Assembly: GCA_009392295.1 (NCBI GenBank)
Contig: VFGW01000010.1
Span: 1-64,000, forward strand
DNA length: 64,000 nt
From: SAR202 cluster bacterium
GTDB taxonomy: Bacteria; Chloroflexota; Dehalococcoidia; Lucifugimonadales; GCA-2719675
Direction: 5' to 3'
Under the pieces are notes generated by a model. The model saw only the letters and a program-made list of their open reading frames with translations, made no database searches and was not told where the DNA came from. Position numbers and translations under genes: made by a program. Below are positions 8,867-17,908 of the stretch, piece after piece (position 1 is the first letter of the stretch; every line of letters begins with the position of its first letter).

Positions 8867-11272
8867 ATGTCAATCCATAGTAAGTTAAAATATGCTGATG
8901 TAGCAGTAGATTGCTTCACGCCTCAAACTCAACTTTTCACCTACTATATCCCGAACAATATCACCGTTAGTAGAGGTGATTTAGTTAAAGTAGAATTCAA
9001 AAACAGAAATTTATTTGGAGTAATATTTGAACTTAAATCTAAACATCAAATTCCAAAAACAAATCTCCATCAAATAAAAAATATCCTTCAAGTAGTTGAA
9101 GGTTTCCCAAAATTAACTCTAAAACAATTAAAGTTATCAAAATGGATAAGTGAGTATTATCATTCATCTATTTTTAAAGCCGCCCAGCTAATGTTTCCAG
9201 CTAATCAAAATATAAATCATCAAAAATTATATTTTGCTCCCCAAAATTTTTCCGCAAAATTTAACTCGGATTTAGAAAAAACTATATTTAAACAAATATT
9301 CAACACACCAGGAATAACTCAAAAAAATATTGAAAATAAATATGGAAAGTCTGCTCGTAATATATTAGAGAATTTAATTAAAAAAGAACTAATTTTAATG
9401 AAAGAAAAATTTGCCCCACTGAATAATCAAAAAAAAATTACACTGATTAAATTCTCCAAAGAATTCCAACCCCAAAAAAGATCTGAATATTTACGGAAAA
9501 ATTCTCATAAGCAAAAAAATCTCTTGGAATATATGGTAAATTCTCCTGGAGGAAAAACATATACATCATTAAGTAAGCATTTCGGCTATTCAGCATTAAA
9601 CAGTTTGATCAAAAAAAATATTTTAACAAAATATTCGACAACTCTTTCAAAAAAAATTATTAATACTAAATATCCCGAAGACATAATCAAACTGAAAGAA
9701 AATGAAAAAAACATATCTAAAATAATTAACAGTTCAATTAAATCAAATGCTGAAAATAAAAAAATATTCCTTTTAAAATACAATTTACCAAGTAGTAAAA
9801 TTCAAATTTATATCGAAGCAATAAGAAATTGCATCAATAAAGAAAAATCTGTATTAGTTTTGGCCCCAGAAATCAGTATCGCAAATGAATTATTCAAACA
9901 AATAAATGAATATTTTCCAAAAGAAACAGTATTATTTCATAGCAATATCTCTCAAACCAAACGAAATTATTTATGGTGGGAAATAAGACAAGGTCTTCAT
10001 AAAATTATCATTGGAACTCAAAACAGTATTTTCATACCTCTACATCTAATAGGATTAATCATATTAGATGATGAACATGAAGACTCCTACAAGAACATTG
10101 ACTCTAACCCTAAATTTGACACAAGAAAAATTGCTGAAAAATTATCAGAGTCTAATAATTTCACACTAGTATTATCAAGTTCAACACCTTCTATTGAATC
10201 ATTTCTAAAAAGTAATTTCAAAAAGTACACCTTATTAGATGCCAAATCTAATAACAAAAAAGAGCAAAAAAACAGATATCATCTAATAGATCTTAATGAA
10301 GAACTTAAAGAAGGAAATAGATCTCCGATAAGCAAAGAATTACTTAAAAACATTACATCTTGTATAAATAACAAAACACAGGGAATGCTATTTCTAAATC
10401 AAAGAGGTTCTTATTCTCATATATTTTGCGAAAAATGCAGATTTATTTTAACTTGCAATAAATGTAACACAACAATAAATTATCATAATGATGTTAAAAT
10501 CTTATTATGTCATTATTGTGGCAAAAAACAAAAACCTACTAGTATATGCCCTAATTGCTCAAATAAAAGCCTATTATATAGAGGCTTAGGTACAAAACAA
10601 CTTTGCGAAATAATCCAATCAAAATTTCCAAAAACAAAAATCCTTAGATTAGATAAAGATTCTATTTCAAACCAAAAACAAAAAATTAAAATTTTAGAAT
10701 CATTTCAAAACGGAAATGCACAATTCCTAATCGGTACAGATATGATCTCTAAAGGTTTTGTATTCCCAAATGTAACTTTAATAGGTATGATTATTGGAGA
10801 AACAGGCCTCCAATCATCAAACTTCAGATCTGCAGAAAAAATTTTTCAAAGAATTTATAATTTGTCTAAAATAGCATCGGAATCTAAAATTATTATTCAA
10901 ACATATAGGCCCAATTTTTATCCTATCCTGACTGGAACATCTCAAAACTATCCTGATTTTTTTCAAAAAGAAATTATATTTCGAAAAACACAAAATCTAC
11001 CTCCATATTCAAAAATCATCAAATTAACTTACTCAAATAAAAATGAACAATTATCTTTAAATGAAGCTAATAAAACATTTACTGAATTAATCAATATTAA
11101 AAATATACTGAATATAAAAAACATAGAAATTAATCAGCCTACACCAGCATATCCTGCAAAATATCAAGATCTATATAAATTTCAAATTTACATCAGAGGC
11201 AAAACTCCTCACCTTATCCTTCAAAATATCAAGTTAAAACAAAATTGCGTCGTAGAAGTAGATCCAATATAA
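8867..11272 (+). CDS. priA: Primosomal protein N' (PriA) family, helicase motifs degenerate
   Basis: PriA normally recognises stalled forks and reloads the replicative helicase. The fold is recognisable by the N-terminal DNA-binding domain (DVAVDCFTPQTQLFTYY), the LVLAPEIS strand, and eight zinc cysteines between about 524 and 567 (CEKC, CNKC, CHYC, CPNC). The ATPase motifs are eroded. Where GVTGSGKTEVY is expected there is KYNLPSSKIQIY (about 307-318). DEEH is DDEH. Motif VI, usually QVAGRAGR, is NLSKIASE. It may therefore act without unwinding activity, like actinobacterial PriA. ATG 8867 has AGGTGG upstream; a GTG at 8858 is possible. Residue numbers count from 8858. Confidence 0.88.
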   Translation: MSIHSKLKYADVAVDCFTPQTQLFTYYIPNNITVSRGDLVKVEFKNRNLFGVIFELKSKHQIPKTNLHQIKNILQVVEGFPKLTLKQLKLSKWISEYYHSSIFKAAQLMFPANQNINHQKLYFAPQNFSAKFNSDLEKTIFKQIFNTPGITQKNIENKYGKSARNILENLIKKELILMKEKFAPLNNQKKITLIKFSKEFQPQKRSEYLRKNSHKQKNLLEYMVNSPGGKTYTSLSKHFGYSALNSLIKKNILTKYSTTLSKKIINTKYPEDIIKLKENEKNISKIINSSIKSNAENKKIFLLKYNLPSSKIQIYIEAIRNCINKEKSVLVLAPEISIANELFKQINEYFPKETVLFHSNISQTKRNYLWWEIRQGLHKIIIGTQNSIFIPLHLIGLIILDDEHEDSYKNIDSNPKFDTRKIAEKLSESNNFTLVLSSSTPSIESFLKSNFKKYTLLDAKSNNKKEQKNRYHLIDLNEELKEGNRSPISKELLKNITSCINNKTQGMLFLNQRGSYSHIFCEKCRFILTCNKCNTTINYHNDVKILLCHYCGKKQKPTSICPNCSNKSLLYRGLGTKQLCEIIQSKFPKTKILRLDKDSISNQKQKIKILESFQNGNAQFLIGTDMISKGFVFPNVTLIGMIIGETGLQSSNFRSAEKIFQRIYNLSKIASESKIIIQTYRPNFYPILTGTSQNYPDFFQKEIIFRKTQNLPPYSKIIKLTYSNKNEQLSLNEANKTFTELINIKNILNIKNIEINQPTPAYPAKYQDLYKFQIYIRGKTPHLILQNIKLKQNCVVEVDPI

Positions 11273-11294
11273 ATTAAATTTCAGGAGGGCAGAA

Positions 11295-12272
11295 ATGCAA
11301 TTTATATGTAATCAATGTGATATAAGAATGCTTAGCCAAGGAGCTAATACCCCAGAAAAAGGATACATGGAAATTAAGTTTTTATGCCCTAAATGCAAAA
11401 ACATCTGTAAATTCATAGCTAACCCGGGAGAAGCAGGGTTGATTAAAGCATTTAACAACTGGGAAAAAGGCCAAGAACTTCATAAAACAATTTATGAACT
11501 AGTTACGGAAAATTTATCTCATGAGATTACTCAAATTATACCTTCTGAAAAATCAACCCACCCTGATTTGATAGAAGATGAAAATTGGCAAAAAGAAAAA
11601 ATCAATTGGATAAAAATTGATCCCTCAAAACATCAACCTCAAACAAACACTGACAAAAAAATTGGAAAGTTTAGTATCGGCAGATTTCCTATAACTCAAG
11701 CTCAATGGATACATATAATGGGTATCAATACCTTAAAGGACAAATTAAACCAAAATAAACCCAAATTAAACACCCCAATGGTAAATATTTCATGGAATGA
11801 CACACAAGAATTTATAAAAACTTTAAATTCTTTATCTCCAAAACATCAATTTAGATTACCAACAGAAAAAGAATGGGAATATACATGTAGAGCAAACTCA
11901 AAATCTATCTGGTCATTTGGAGATAATCGAAATGAAATCCCAAAATTTGCATGGTATATTGACAGCAATTCTACTATTGGAAATCAAACTCCAACAAAAT
12001 TAGGATTAAAGCCACCTAACGCTTGGGGAGTCCATGACATGCTTGGAAATATTTTTGAATGGTGCCAAGATCTATATAGCACAAAAAATTTCAACGATAA
12101 CCTTGACGGAAAAAAATTATTAAATTCTGACACAAAAAAAATATCTGCCCGAGTAGTACGAGGTGGATACTTCAGATATTTCCCTGGATCAACAAGATCA
12201 GATTCTAGAAGTGCTAGATTATCCACAGATAAACAACCATCAATTGGTTTCAGACTAGTAAAAACATTGTAA
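11295..12272 (+). CDS. Zinc-ribbon protein with FGE-sulfatase (SUMF1) fold domain
   Basis: Residues 1-45 carry two cysteine pairs (C5/C8 and C31/C34) typical of a zinc ribbon. A linker follows, and from about 103 to 325 there is an FGE-sulfatase (SUMF1) domain: GRFPITQAQW, PMVNISWNDTQEF, FRLPTEKEWEYTCRA, WGVHDMLGNIFEWCQD, RVVRGGYF and a final GFRLV. The catalytic cysteines of true formylglycine-generating enzymes, expected after the RGG motif, are absent, so sulfatase activation is unlikely. The same fold occurs in ergothioneine enzymes and ligand-binding proteins. GGAGGG precedes the ATG. It lies between priA and trhO; function is not predictable. Confidence 0.75.
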   Translation: MQFICNQCDIRMLSQGANTPEKGYMEIKFLCPKCKNICKFIANPGEAGLIKAFNNWEKGQELHKTIYELVTENLSHEITQIIPSEKSTHPDLIEDENWQKEKINWIKIDPSKHQPQTNTDKKIGKFSIGRFPITQAQWIHIMGINTLKDKLNQNKPKLNTPMVNISWNDTQEFIKTLNSLSPKHQFRLPTEKEWEYTCRANSKSIWSFGDNRNEIPKFAWYIDSNSTIGNQTPTKLGLKPPNAWGVHDMLGNIFEWCQDLYSTKNFNDNLDGKKLLNSDTKKISARVVRGGYFRYFPGSTRSDSRSARLSTDKQPSIGFRLVKTL

Positions 12273-12308
12273 AATACAATTTATCAAGACGCAGAAAAGG
12301 AATTCCAA

Positions 12309-13238
12309 TTGAGTCTTTACTTCAAAATAGCTACATTTTATGAATTCAAAACTTTGAATAATTTAAATGAATTTTCCAATTTATTAAAAGATTTTTGCAA
12401 AAATAAGAAAATTTTAGGATCAATAATTCTTGCTCCTGAAGGCATTAATGGAACAATTGCAGGTTTACCAGATTCAATCAATGAATTTGTTAATTATATG
12501 GAAAAACTTAAATTTGAAAACTTAAATATTAAATACTCCAAAACTTCTAAAATGCCATTTTATAGAAATAAAATTAAAATTAAAAAAGAAATTGTCACAT
12601 TTTTAAATGAACCAATAAATCCTGAACAGGAAAAAGCTAAATATGTTTCCCCAAAAAACTGGAATAAAATCATTAATGATCCTGATGTAATAATTATAGA
12701 TGTTAGAAATGATTATGAAACTAAAATCGGCACTTTCAAAAATGCGATATCGCCAAATACTGAATCGTTTGTTGATTTCAAAAAATTCATTTCTGAAAAA
12801 TTAAATCAAAACAAAAATAAAAAAATAGCAATGTTTTGCACTGGAGGAATACGTTGCGAAAAAGCATCTTATTATATGAAAGAAATTGGATTTAAAAATA
12901 TTTTCCAATTGGAAGGGGGGATATTAAAATACATAGAAGTTACTCCAGAAATAGAATCTCTTTGGAATGGTGAATGCTTCGTGTTTGATAAACGAGTTAC
13001 TGTGACTGCTCAATTAGAAAAAGGTAACTATGATCTATGTCATGGCTGTAACAAACCTATTTCAAAAAAAGACCAAAAATCAACGAAATTTGAAAAAGAT
13101 GTATCTTGCCCATATTGTTATGACAATGCTACAGAAGATAAGAAGGCGAAATCAAGAGAACGTTCAAAACAAATTGCCTTGGCAAAAAAACGTAAAACTC
13201 CAAACGTATATCTGCCAACAAGTATTGAAGATTACTGA
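12309..13238 (+). CDS. trhO: tRNA uridine(34) hydroxylase (rhodanese family)
   Basis: TrhO/YceA hydroxylates U34 of certain tRNAs to 5-hydroxyuridine, improving wobble decoding. The product has the N-terminal acylphosphatase-like domain with LAPEGINGTIAG, then a rhodanese domain with VIIDVRNDYE and the active-site loop FCTGGIRCEKA. A C-terminal cysteine region contains CHGC and CPYC. Its 309 residues are standard. Start is TTG at 12309 with AAGGA about eight bases upstream. It ends only 5 bp from the convergent gamma-glutamyltransferase stop, with no room for a conventional terminator. Confidence 0.92.
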   Translation: MSLYFKIATFYEFKTLNNLNEFSNLLKDFCKNKKILGSIILAPEGINGTIAGLPDSINEFVNYMEKLKFENLNIKYSKTSKMPFYRNKIKIKKEIVTFLNEPINPEQEKAKYVSPKNWNKIINDPDVIIIDVRNDYETKIGTFKNAISPNTESFVDFKKFISEKLNQNKNKKIAMFCTGGIRCEKASYYMKEIGFKNIFQLEGGILKYIEVTPEIESLWNGECFVFDKRVTVTAQLEKGNYDLCHGCNKPISKKDQKSTKFEKDVSCPYCYDNATEDKKAKSRERSKQIALAKKRKTPNVYLPTSIEDY

Positions 13239-13243
13239 TAATA

Positions 13244-14902
13244 CTAAATCCCCTTTGCAGAACCATTGCCAAAAGAATGAACGCCTCCAGATAAATCTCC
13301 ATTATTCATTCTCTTTATCACAGAAGGAGTTGAAAAATTATTTGAAAAGACACCATCTGAAACATTAAATCCATTACCAAATTCACTTAATTTACCCAAA
13401 ACTGATTTTTCAAATCTATCATCGACTAAAGTAATAGGATTACTACAATCTACTCTTGGAGAATCAACAGCATCTTGTGCATTAACATCAGATTCAAGCA
13501 ATTGAATTATTAGCTGGCTTACACAATTAGTTATTTTACGACCTCCAGCTGCACCTAATGCTAATTTAACACCTTCTTTATCTAAAACTAAGCCAGGACT
13601 CATATTGTTCAATGGAAACTTACCAGGCATTACAGAATTCACCCTTCCTTTCAAAGGGTCAAACCACATCATTCCATTATTCATAATAATACCGGTATCT
13701 TTAGGTATAATACCAGAACCAAAACCTCCCATTAGGGTATTGGTCAAAGATACAGCATTACCAAATTGATCATAAACACATAAATGAGTCGTACCTGAAT
13801 CAAAAGAGGGATAACTACCAGGAATAGAAATACGTTTTTGCTTTTCATCATATTGCCATGGATCCCTAGATTTATAACTTTCACTCTTTACATCAAAGGA
13901 TTTAGTACGATCAAAAGCATATTGATCCGATACCATACCATCCCACGGAACATCGACAAAATCGGGATCTCCAAGGTATTCAAATCTATCAGAATACGCC
14001 ATTTTTGCTGCTAATATATATGAATACAATTTTTCAAAAGATTCTGATTTTTTCAATGTCTCATAAAATTTCAAAGTCATCGCTGTAGTAATACCTCCAC
14101 TAGCAAAAGGAGGAACACGCACCACACTATCAAAGTATTTTATCTGCAAGCCTTTATTCCAATGAAATGGTCTATAATTTGACATGTCTTTAAAATTGAC
14201 AAATCCATCATTGTTTTTAATTTCACTAGTGATCGATTTCGCAATATCTCCCTTATAAAACTCAGCTTCACCTTCAATACTAATATGTTCTAAAGCATCA
14301 GCAAGATCAGATTGCTTGAATAAAGTTCCGTTCTTAGGCATTTCTCCTGATGGCAAAAATACTCTAGCTAATTCACTGTATCTGGTAAATTTTCCTGAAT
14401 ACAACCCTATAGAATACAAATCATACCAACCTGGATCAAATCCTTCTCTAGCAAGTTTAATAGCAGGTGCCATTAGATCTTTAATTGGAATAGTTCCAAA
14501 CATCTTATGAGATAAAAACAAACCAGAGATAGCACCTGGAATAGCAATCGATTTATAACCTTCAAGATTATCGTTATTCTCCACACCATGCCATTGAAAA
14601 CCACCTACACCACCTTCTTGATCAACCAACTTATATGAATCTGCATTAGTAAAACTAGAACCACGCATGGGAAAACCAATAACTCCGCCTTTCCCAGACA
14701 TTTCATAAACTAGATATCCTCCTCCTCCAATTCCAGAAGATGCAGGTTGCACAACCCCTACTGCTAAACATGAAGCAATAGCAGCGTCTATTGCATTACC
14801 ACCAGATTTTAAAACGTCCACACCAATATTTGTAGCTTCTTTATGATGAGTAACTACCATTCCGTTTTTTGAAATTTTATCTTCTTTACTCAATTGAATC
14901 AT
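13244..14902 (-). CDS. Gamma-glutamyltransferase family protein (Ntn hydrolase)
   Basis: Family members cleave or transfer gamma-glutamyl groups, or act as cephalosporin acylases, after autocleavage into two chains. Seen here are the N-terminal VVTHHKEATNIGVDVLKSGG and GIGGGGYLVY segments, and DSGTTHLCVYD where T371 would be the new N-terminal nucleophile. GNAVSLTNTLM, NNMSPGLV and GAAGGRKI follow. There is no signal peptide, so it is probably cytoplasmic, unlike periplasmic E. coli Ggt. It is last in a minus-strand run behind a lipoprotein and an EamA transporter. The natural substrate cannot be told from sequence. Confidence 0.88.
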   Translation of the reverse strand: MIQLSKEDKISKNGMVVTHHKEATNIGVDVLKSGGNAIDAAIASCLAVGVVQPASSGIGGGGYLVYEMSGKGGVIGFPMRGSSFTNADSYKLVDQEGGVGGFQWHGVENNDNLEGYKSIAIPGAISGLFLSHKMFGTIPIKDLMAPAIKLAREGFDPGWYDLYSIGLYSGKFTRYSELARVFLPSGEMPKNGTLFKQSDLADALEHISIEGEAEFYKGDIAKSITSEIKNNDGFVNFKDMSNYRPFHWNKGLQIKYFDSVVRVPPFASGGITTAMTLKFYETLKKSESFEKLYSYILAAKMAYSDRFEYLGDPDFVDVPWDGMVSDQYAFDRTKSFDVKSESYKSRDPWQYDEKQKRISIPGSYPSFDSGTTHLCVYDQFGNAVSLTNTLMGGFGSGIIPKDTGIIMNNGMMWFDPLKGRVNSVMPGKFPLNNMSPGLVLDKEGVKLALGAAGGRKITNCVSQLIIQLLESDVNAQDAVDSPRVDCSNPITLVDDRFEKSVLGKLSEFGNGFNVSDGVFSNNFSTPSVIKRMNNGDLSGGVHSFGNGSAKGI

Positions 14903-14926
14903 AAAATCTTATTCATATAAAAACAA

Positions 14927-15409
14927 TCATTCAGTTAGTTTAATTGCCTTACTCCAAGTCCAACCCTCTTGACCTGTATCGTCCACTCTGATTTTTGTTA
15001 AGCTTACAGAATATCTCTTAGGTAATCCATCTTCCTGATACTGTGAAAAAAAACACCTTGCTTCTTCCAAAACTGTAACTGAAAGTCCTATAGCCAATGG
15101 AGATGATTCCCCCTGTACAACACAAAATTCATCTTTTTGAGTTCCGCCACCTCCACCTACACCTCGAAATTTAATCATTTGATATTCAAATGATTGCCAT
15201 ATTTGCATTGGCAACTCAACTTCCCGATCTAAAGCTTTATTCCTAGATGAACCACCTCTATCTTGATTTTGCAAACGACTAGTTGGATTAACTATAATGG
15301 TAGCTTTCTTTGTGATTCCAAATTGACTTTCTGTTGACGACTCACTTGTAGAGCATGCAAAACTTAGTCCAATACATAAACTAAAAACAAAAAAAAGAAA
15401 TAACTTCAT
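14927..15409 (-). CDS. Small lipoprotein, paralogue of 17909-18352
   Basis: 160 residues with a lipoprotein signal peptide (KLFLFFVFSLCIGLSFAC; lipidated Cys about 19). The mature part shares a pattern with the product at 17909-18352: VELP, W then FEY, a cysteine, IG..VT, E.A.CF, a V.L.KI strand, and TG..GW.W..A near the end. Two conserved cysteines could form a disulfide. A poly-Gly stretch (GVGGGGG) sits mid-protein. I do not recognise the family. It lies 20 bp after an EamA-type transporter gene on the same strand, suggesting a joint role at the cell surface. Confidence 0.75.
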   Translation of the reverse strand: MKLFLFFVFSLCIGLSFACSTSESSTESQFGITKKATIIVNPTSRLQNQDRGGSSRNKALDREVELPMQIWQSFEYQMIKFRGVGGGGGTQKDEFCVVQGESSPLAIGLSVTVLEEARCFFSQYQEDGLPKRYSVSLTKIRVDDTGQEGWTWSKAIKLTE

Positions 15410-15429
15410 AATGATTAATCCTCCATTAG

Positions 15430-16332
15430 TTAAGATACTGAAATAATTACAGCACCGATCATTATATTTATAATACCTATAATTTTGATAAAACTAATTT
15501 TTTCTTTTAATGCAATATAAGCTAATAAAACTCCAAAAACGACTCCAATTTCTCTAAAAGGTCCTACATAGCTTACTTGACTCAGTGTATATGCTTCCAA
15601 TACTAAAAGATATGCTAAACAACTACAAATTCCACAAATGAACAATAATTTCCATCCTGAATAGATAGCTATTTTAAAATCTTGCAACCTATATTCTTTA
15701 CTCCAAATAAGGAATATCAAACTCAGCAACCCACCACCAAACACAAAATTCATATACAAAATAGGGTGGATTAAAGAAACTGCAACACTATCAATGATTG
15801 AATATGTTGAAATGATTAAACCAGTACCTATAGAAAACATTAGCCCTCTTGAAATATTTACCCCAGATACATATTTGCGTGAAAAAATCTGTTTTATATG
15901 ATGTTGATCAAAAACACTAACCAACATCACTCCAAAAAATATAAATAATATTCCTAATAAGCCCAGAATTGAAATAATATCATCAGTAAAAATACTTGCT
16001 AAAATTGGTATGCCTGCTAACCCTATACCCCTTGCAATAGGATATGCTGAAGAAAGATCACTATCTCGGTATGCTTTACCTAATAAAACAAAATATGTAG
16101 CATGAATCACAAAAGTTGAAATCAAGTAAGGCCATACATTTGAATCTATACTTTCAACCACACCAAAGAAAAAAGAAATAGCTATATTTAATGCCAAAGA
16201 AAAAAAACTTAATGCTATAGATGAAAAAACAGGATATTTAGAACGTTTAACTAAAAAATTCCAAGTAGAGTGCGCTAACGCAGATAATAATACCAAAATC
16301 ACCGCATCGTTATTCAAAAAATCATCCTCCAT
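15430..16332 (-). CDS. EamA/DMT-superfamily transporter
   Basis: A 300-residue, very hydrophobic protein with about ten membrane segments in two repeats, as in EamA drug/metabolite exporters. Recognisable parts are the early ALAHSTWNFLVKRSKYPVF, the mid-repeat SSAYPIARG with its proline-arginine pair, and the last repeat with YVGPFREIGVVFGVLLAYI followed by LKEKIS. Substrates vary widely (amino acids, nucleosides, drugs) and cannot be assigned. It diverges from the plus-strand unit starting at 16444, with a 111-bp gap holding no clear promoter motif. Confidence 0.88.
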   Translation of the reverse strand: MEDDFLNNDAVILVLLSALAHSTWNFLVKRSKYPVFSSIALSFFSLALNIAISFFFGVVESIDSNVWPYLISTFVIHATYFVLLGKAYRDSDLSSAYPIARGIGLAGIPILASIFTDDIISILGLLGILFIFFGVMLVSVFDQHHIKQIFSRKYVSGVNISRGLMFSIGTGLIISTYSIIDSVAVSLIHPILYMNFVFGGGLLSLIFLIWSKEYRLQDFKIAIYSGWKLLFICGICSCLAYLLVLEAYTLSQVSYVGPFREIGVVFGVLLAYIALKEKISFIKIIGIINIMIGAVIISVS

Positions 16333-16443
16333 AACTAAATAATTGAATTGTTTCCGAAATACACAACCGTTTTTAATTAATACATTTTACTCTACCTTAA
16401 AGACATATATTTATTCACACTAAAGATGTAATATTAATCGATC

Positions 16444-16650
16444 ATGGGTTGCGAAGAAAAAAAACGATTCAAAACAAAAAAAATGGTCGAAAAATTTATA
16501 TATGAATTTAACAAAGATCCATTGATAAAAGAAAAGTTAGTTTCATATTGGTGCCAAAGACATCAAGTATGGCATGTTTCAAAAGAAAGTAATAAGAGAC
16601 CACCTAAATGGTTCGAAATATTAGACCGATTAAAAAATATCCAAAAATAG
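16444..16650 (+). CDS. Small basic protein with YWCQRHQVWHV motif
   Basis: 68 residues, lysine-rich and without a signal peptide. The central YWCQRHQVWHVSKE resembles the aromatic-Cys-x-x-(C/H)-x-x-WH pattern of small phage and bacterial proteins of unknown function (usually C-x-x-C-x-x-WH); here the second ligand would be His, and a metal site is possible. There is no clear Shine-Dalgarno. It lies 27 bp before the MFS transporter on the same strand. The coding call rests on composition and context; function unknown. Confidence 0.6.
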   Translation: MGCEEKKRFKTKKMVEKFIYEFNKDPLIKEKLVSYWCQRHQVWHVSKESNKRPPKWFEILDRLKNIQK

Positions 16651-16677
16651 CCCTGAAATTAAAAAAATTCATACTAT

Positions 16678-17898
16678 ATGAAATCTGACCCAACAAAAGA
16701 AACTGAAGAATCATTTTTATCAAAAAAAATGCTGCTAATCATCCTGAGTTTTGGCCACACTATTGTGCATTGGTATCAAGGCTTATTTTCTTTATTACTT
16801 CCATTCGTTAAATCCAGTTTGCTTCTTTCAGATGTCCAAATTGGAATTTTATCATCAATTAGACAATCTGCAATGACAGGCTTAAATCTTCCTTCCGGAT
16901 TTGTTGCAGACTCGTACAGGCGTCACACATCATTAATTTTATTCAGCGCTATAATGGCATTCGGAAGTGGATATTTTTTGCTGGGAATTACAAAAACGTA
17001 TAGTATCGCAATTTTAGCTTCTGCAGTTATAGGTTCTGGCACAGCATTATGGCATCCTGCTGGAATTGGAGCACTTTCAATTACATACCCGAAAAACCGT
17101 GGGACTGCTCTATCAATCCATGGAGTAGGTGCAAGCATTGGAGACTCTTTGGGCCCCATCATTGTAGGTGCATTATTCCTTCAATTCTCTTGGAAAAACA
17201 TTATGGTATTACACCTGCCTGCATCAATTATCACTGGAATAATTATTTCTTTAGGTGTGATGAAAGCTTATCGATGGGAAAATGAAAAAAAACAATTCAA
17301 AAATTACATTTCAGATATAAAAAAACTTGCTTCAAATATTCAAACCATAAGTATTATGGCTTCTTATTCTTTCATACTTATGGGTAGACTAGTAATTCAA
17401 ACATTTCTTCCCATTTATATAAGTGAAACTTTAGGATATTCATCATTTGTTCTAGGTGTCTATCTAACATTACTATATGTTCTAGGAATGATTTCCCAAC
17501 CAATAATGGGTATCGCATCAGACAAATATGGAAGGAAAATGGTTCTAGCCCCTAGCTATGGATTGTTATCAATATTGTATTTAGGGCTAATTATTTCTAA
17601 AAACTCAATTCAACTTGGAATAGTAATTTCATCAATAGGTTTATTTTTTTATGCAGTTTCCAATGTTGCAACTTCTGCAATTATGGATCTAGCAAACAAA
17701 AATATCCAGTCTAGTTCAATGGGTATAATGGGTCTATTCAGTCAGCCCTTTACGTTAATAGCACCAATTTTAGCAGGATTTTTTGTTCAAAGCTCAAATA
17801 TACAATCAGCATTTTGGTTTGCAAGCATTGTTTCTTTATTTGCTTTTATTACATTATTGCCTGTATCATTCACAAATCCACAACAAAATAACAAATAA
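16678..17898 (+). CDS. Major facilitator superfamily transporter
   Basis: 406 residues with about twelve membrane helices. The loop between helices 2 and 3 has the MFS motif-A variant GFVADSYRRHTS; the second half repeats it as GIASDKYGRKMV. The opening FGHTIVHWYQGLFSLLLPF recalls fosmidomycin-resistance-type (Fsr) MFS proteins, so an efflux role is plausible but unproven. It sits between a 68-residue protein and a lipoprotein on the same strand (10 bp to the lipoprotein). This unit mirrors the EamA-lipoprotein unit on the other strand. Confidence 0.9.
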   Translation: MKSDPTKETEESFLSKKMLLIILSFGHTIVHWYQGLFSLLLPFVKSSLLLSDVQIGILSSIRQSAMTGLNLPSGFVADSYRRHTSLILFSAIMAFGSGYFLLGITKTYSIAILASAVIGSGTALWHPAGIGALSITYPKNRGTALSIHGVGASIGDSLGPIIVGALFLQFSWKNIMVLHLPASIITGIIISLGVMKAYRWENEKKQFKNYISDIKKLASNIQTISIMASYSFILMGRLVIQTFLPIYISETLGYSSFVLGVYLTLLYVLGMISQPIMGIASDKYGRKMVLAPSYGLLSILYLGLIISKNSIQLGIVISSIGLFFYAVSNVATSAIMDLANKNIQSSSMGIMGLFSQPFTLIAPILAGFFVQSSNIQSAFWFASIVSLFAFITLLPVSFTNPQQNNK

Positions 17899-17908
17899 TT
17901 AAATATAT

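Noticed and set aside
11295..12272. Sulfatase-activating formylglycine-generating enzyme
   Set aside because: The fold is right but the catalytic cysteines expected after the RVVRGG motif are missing, and no sulfatase gene is nearby.
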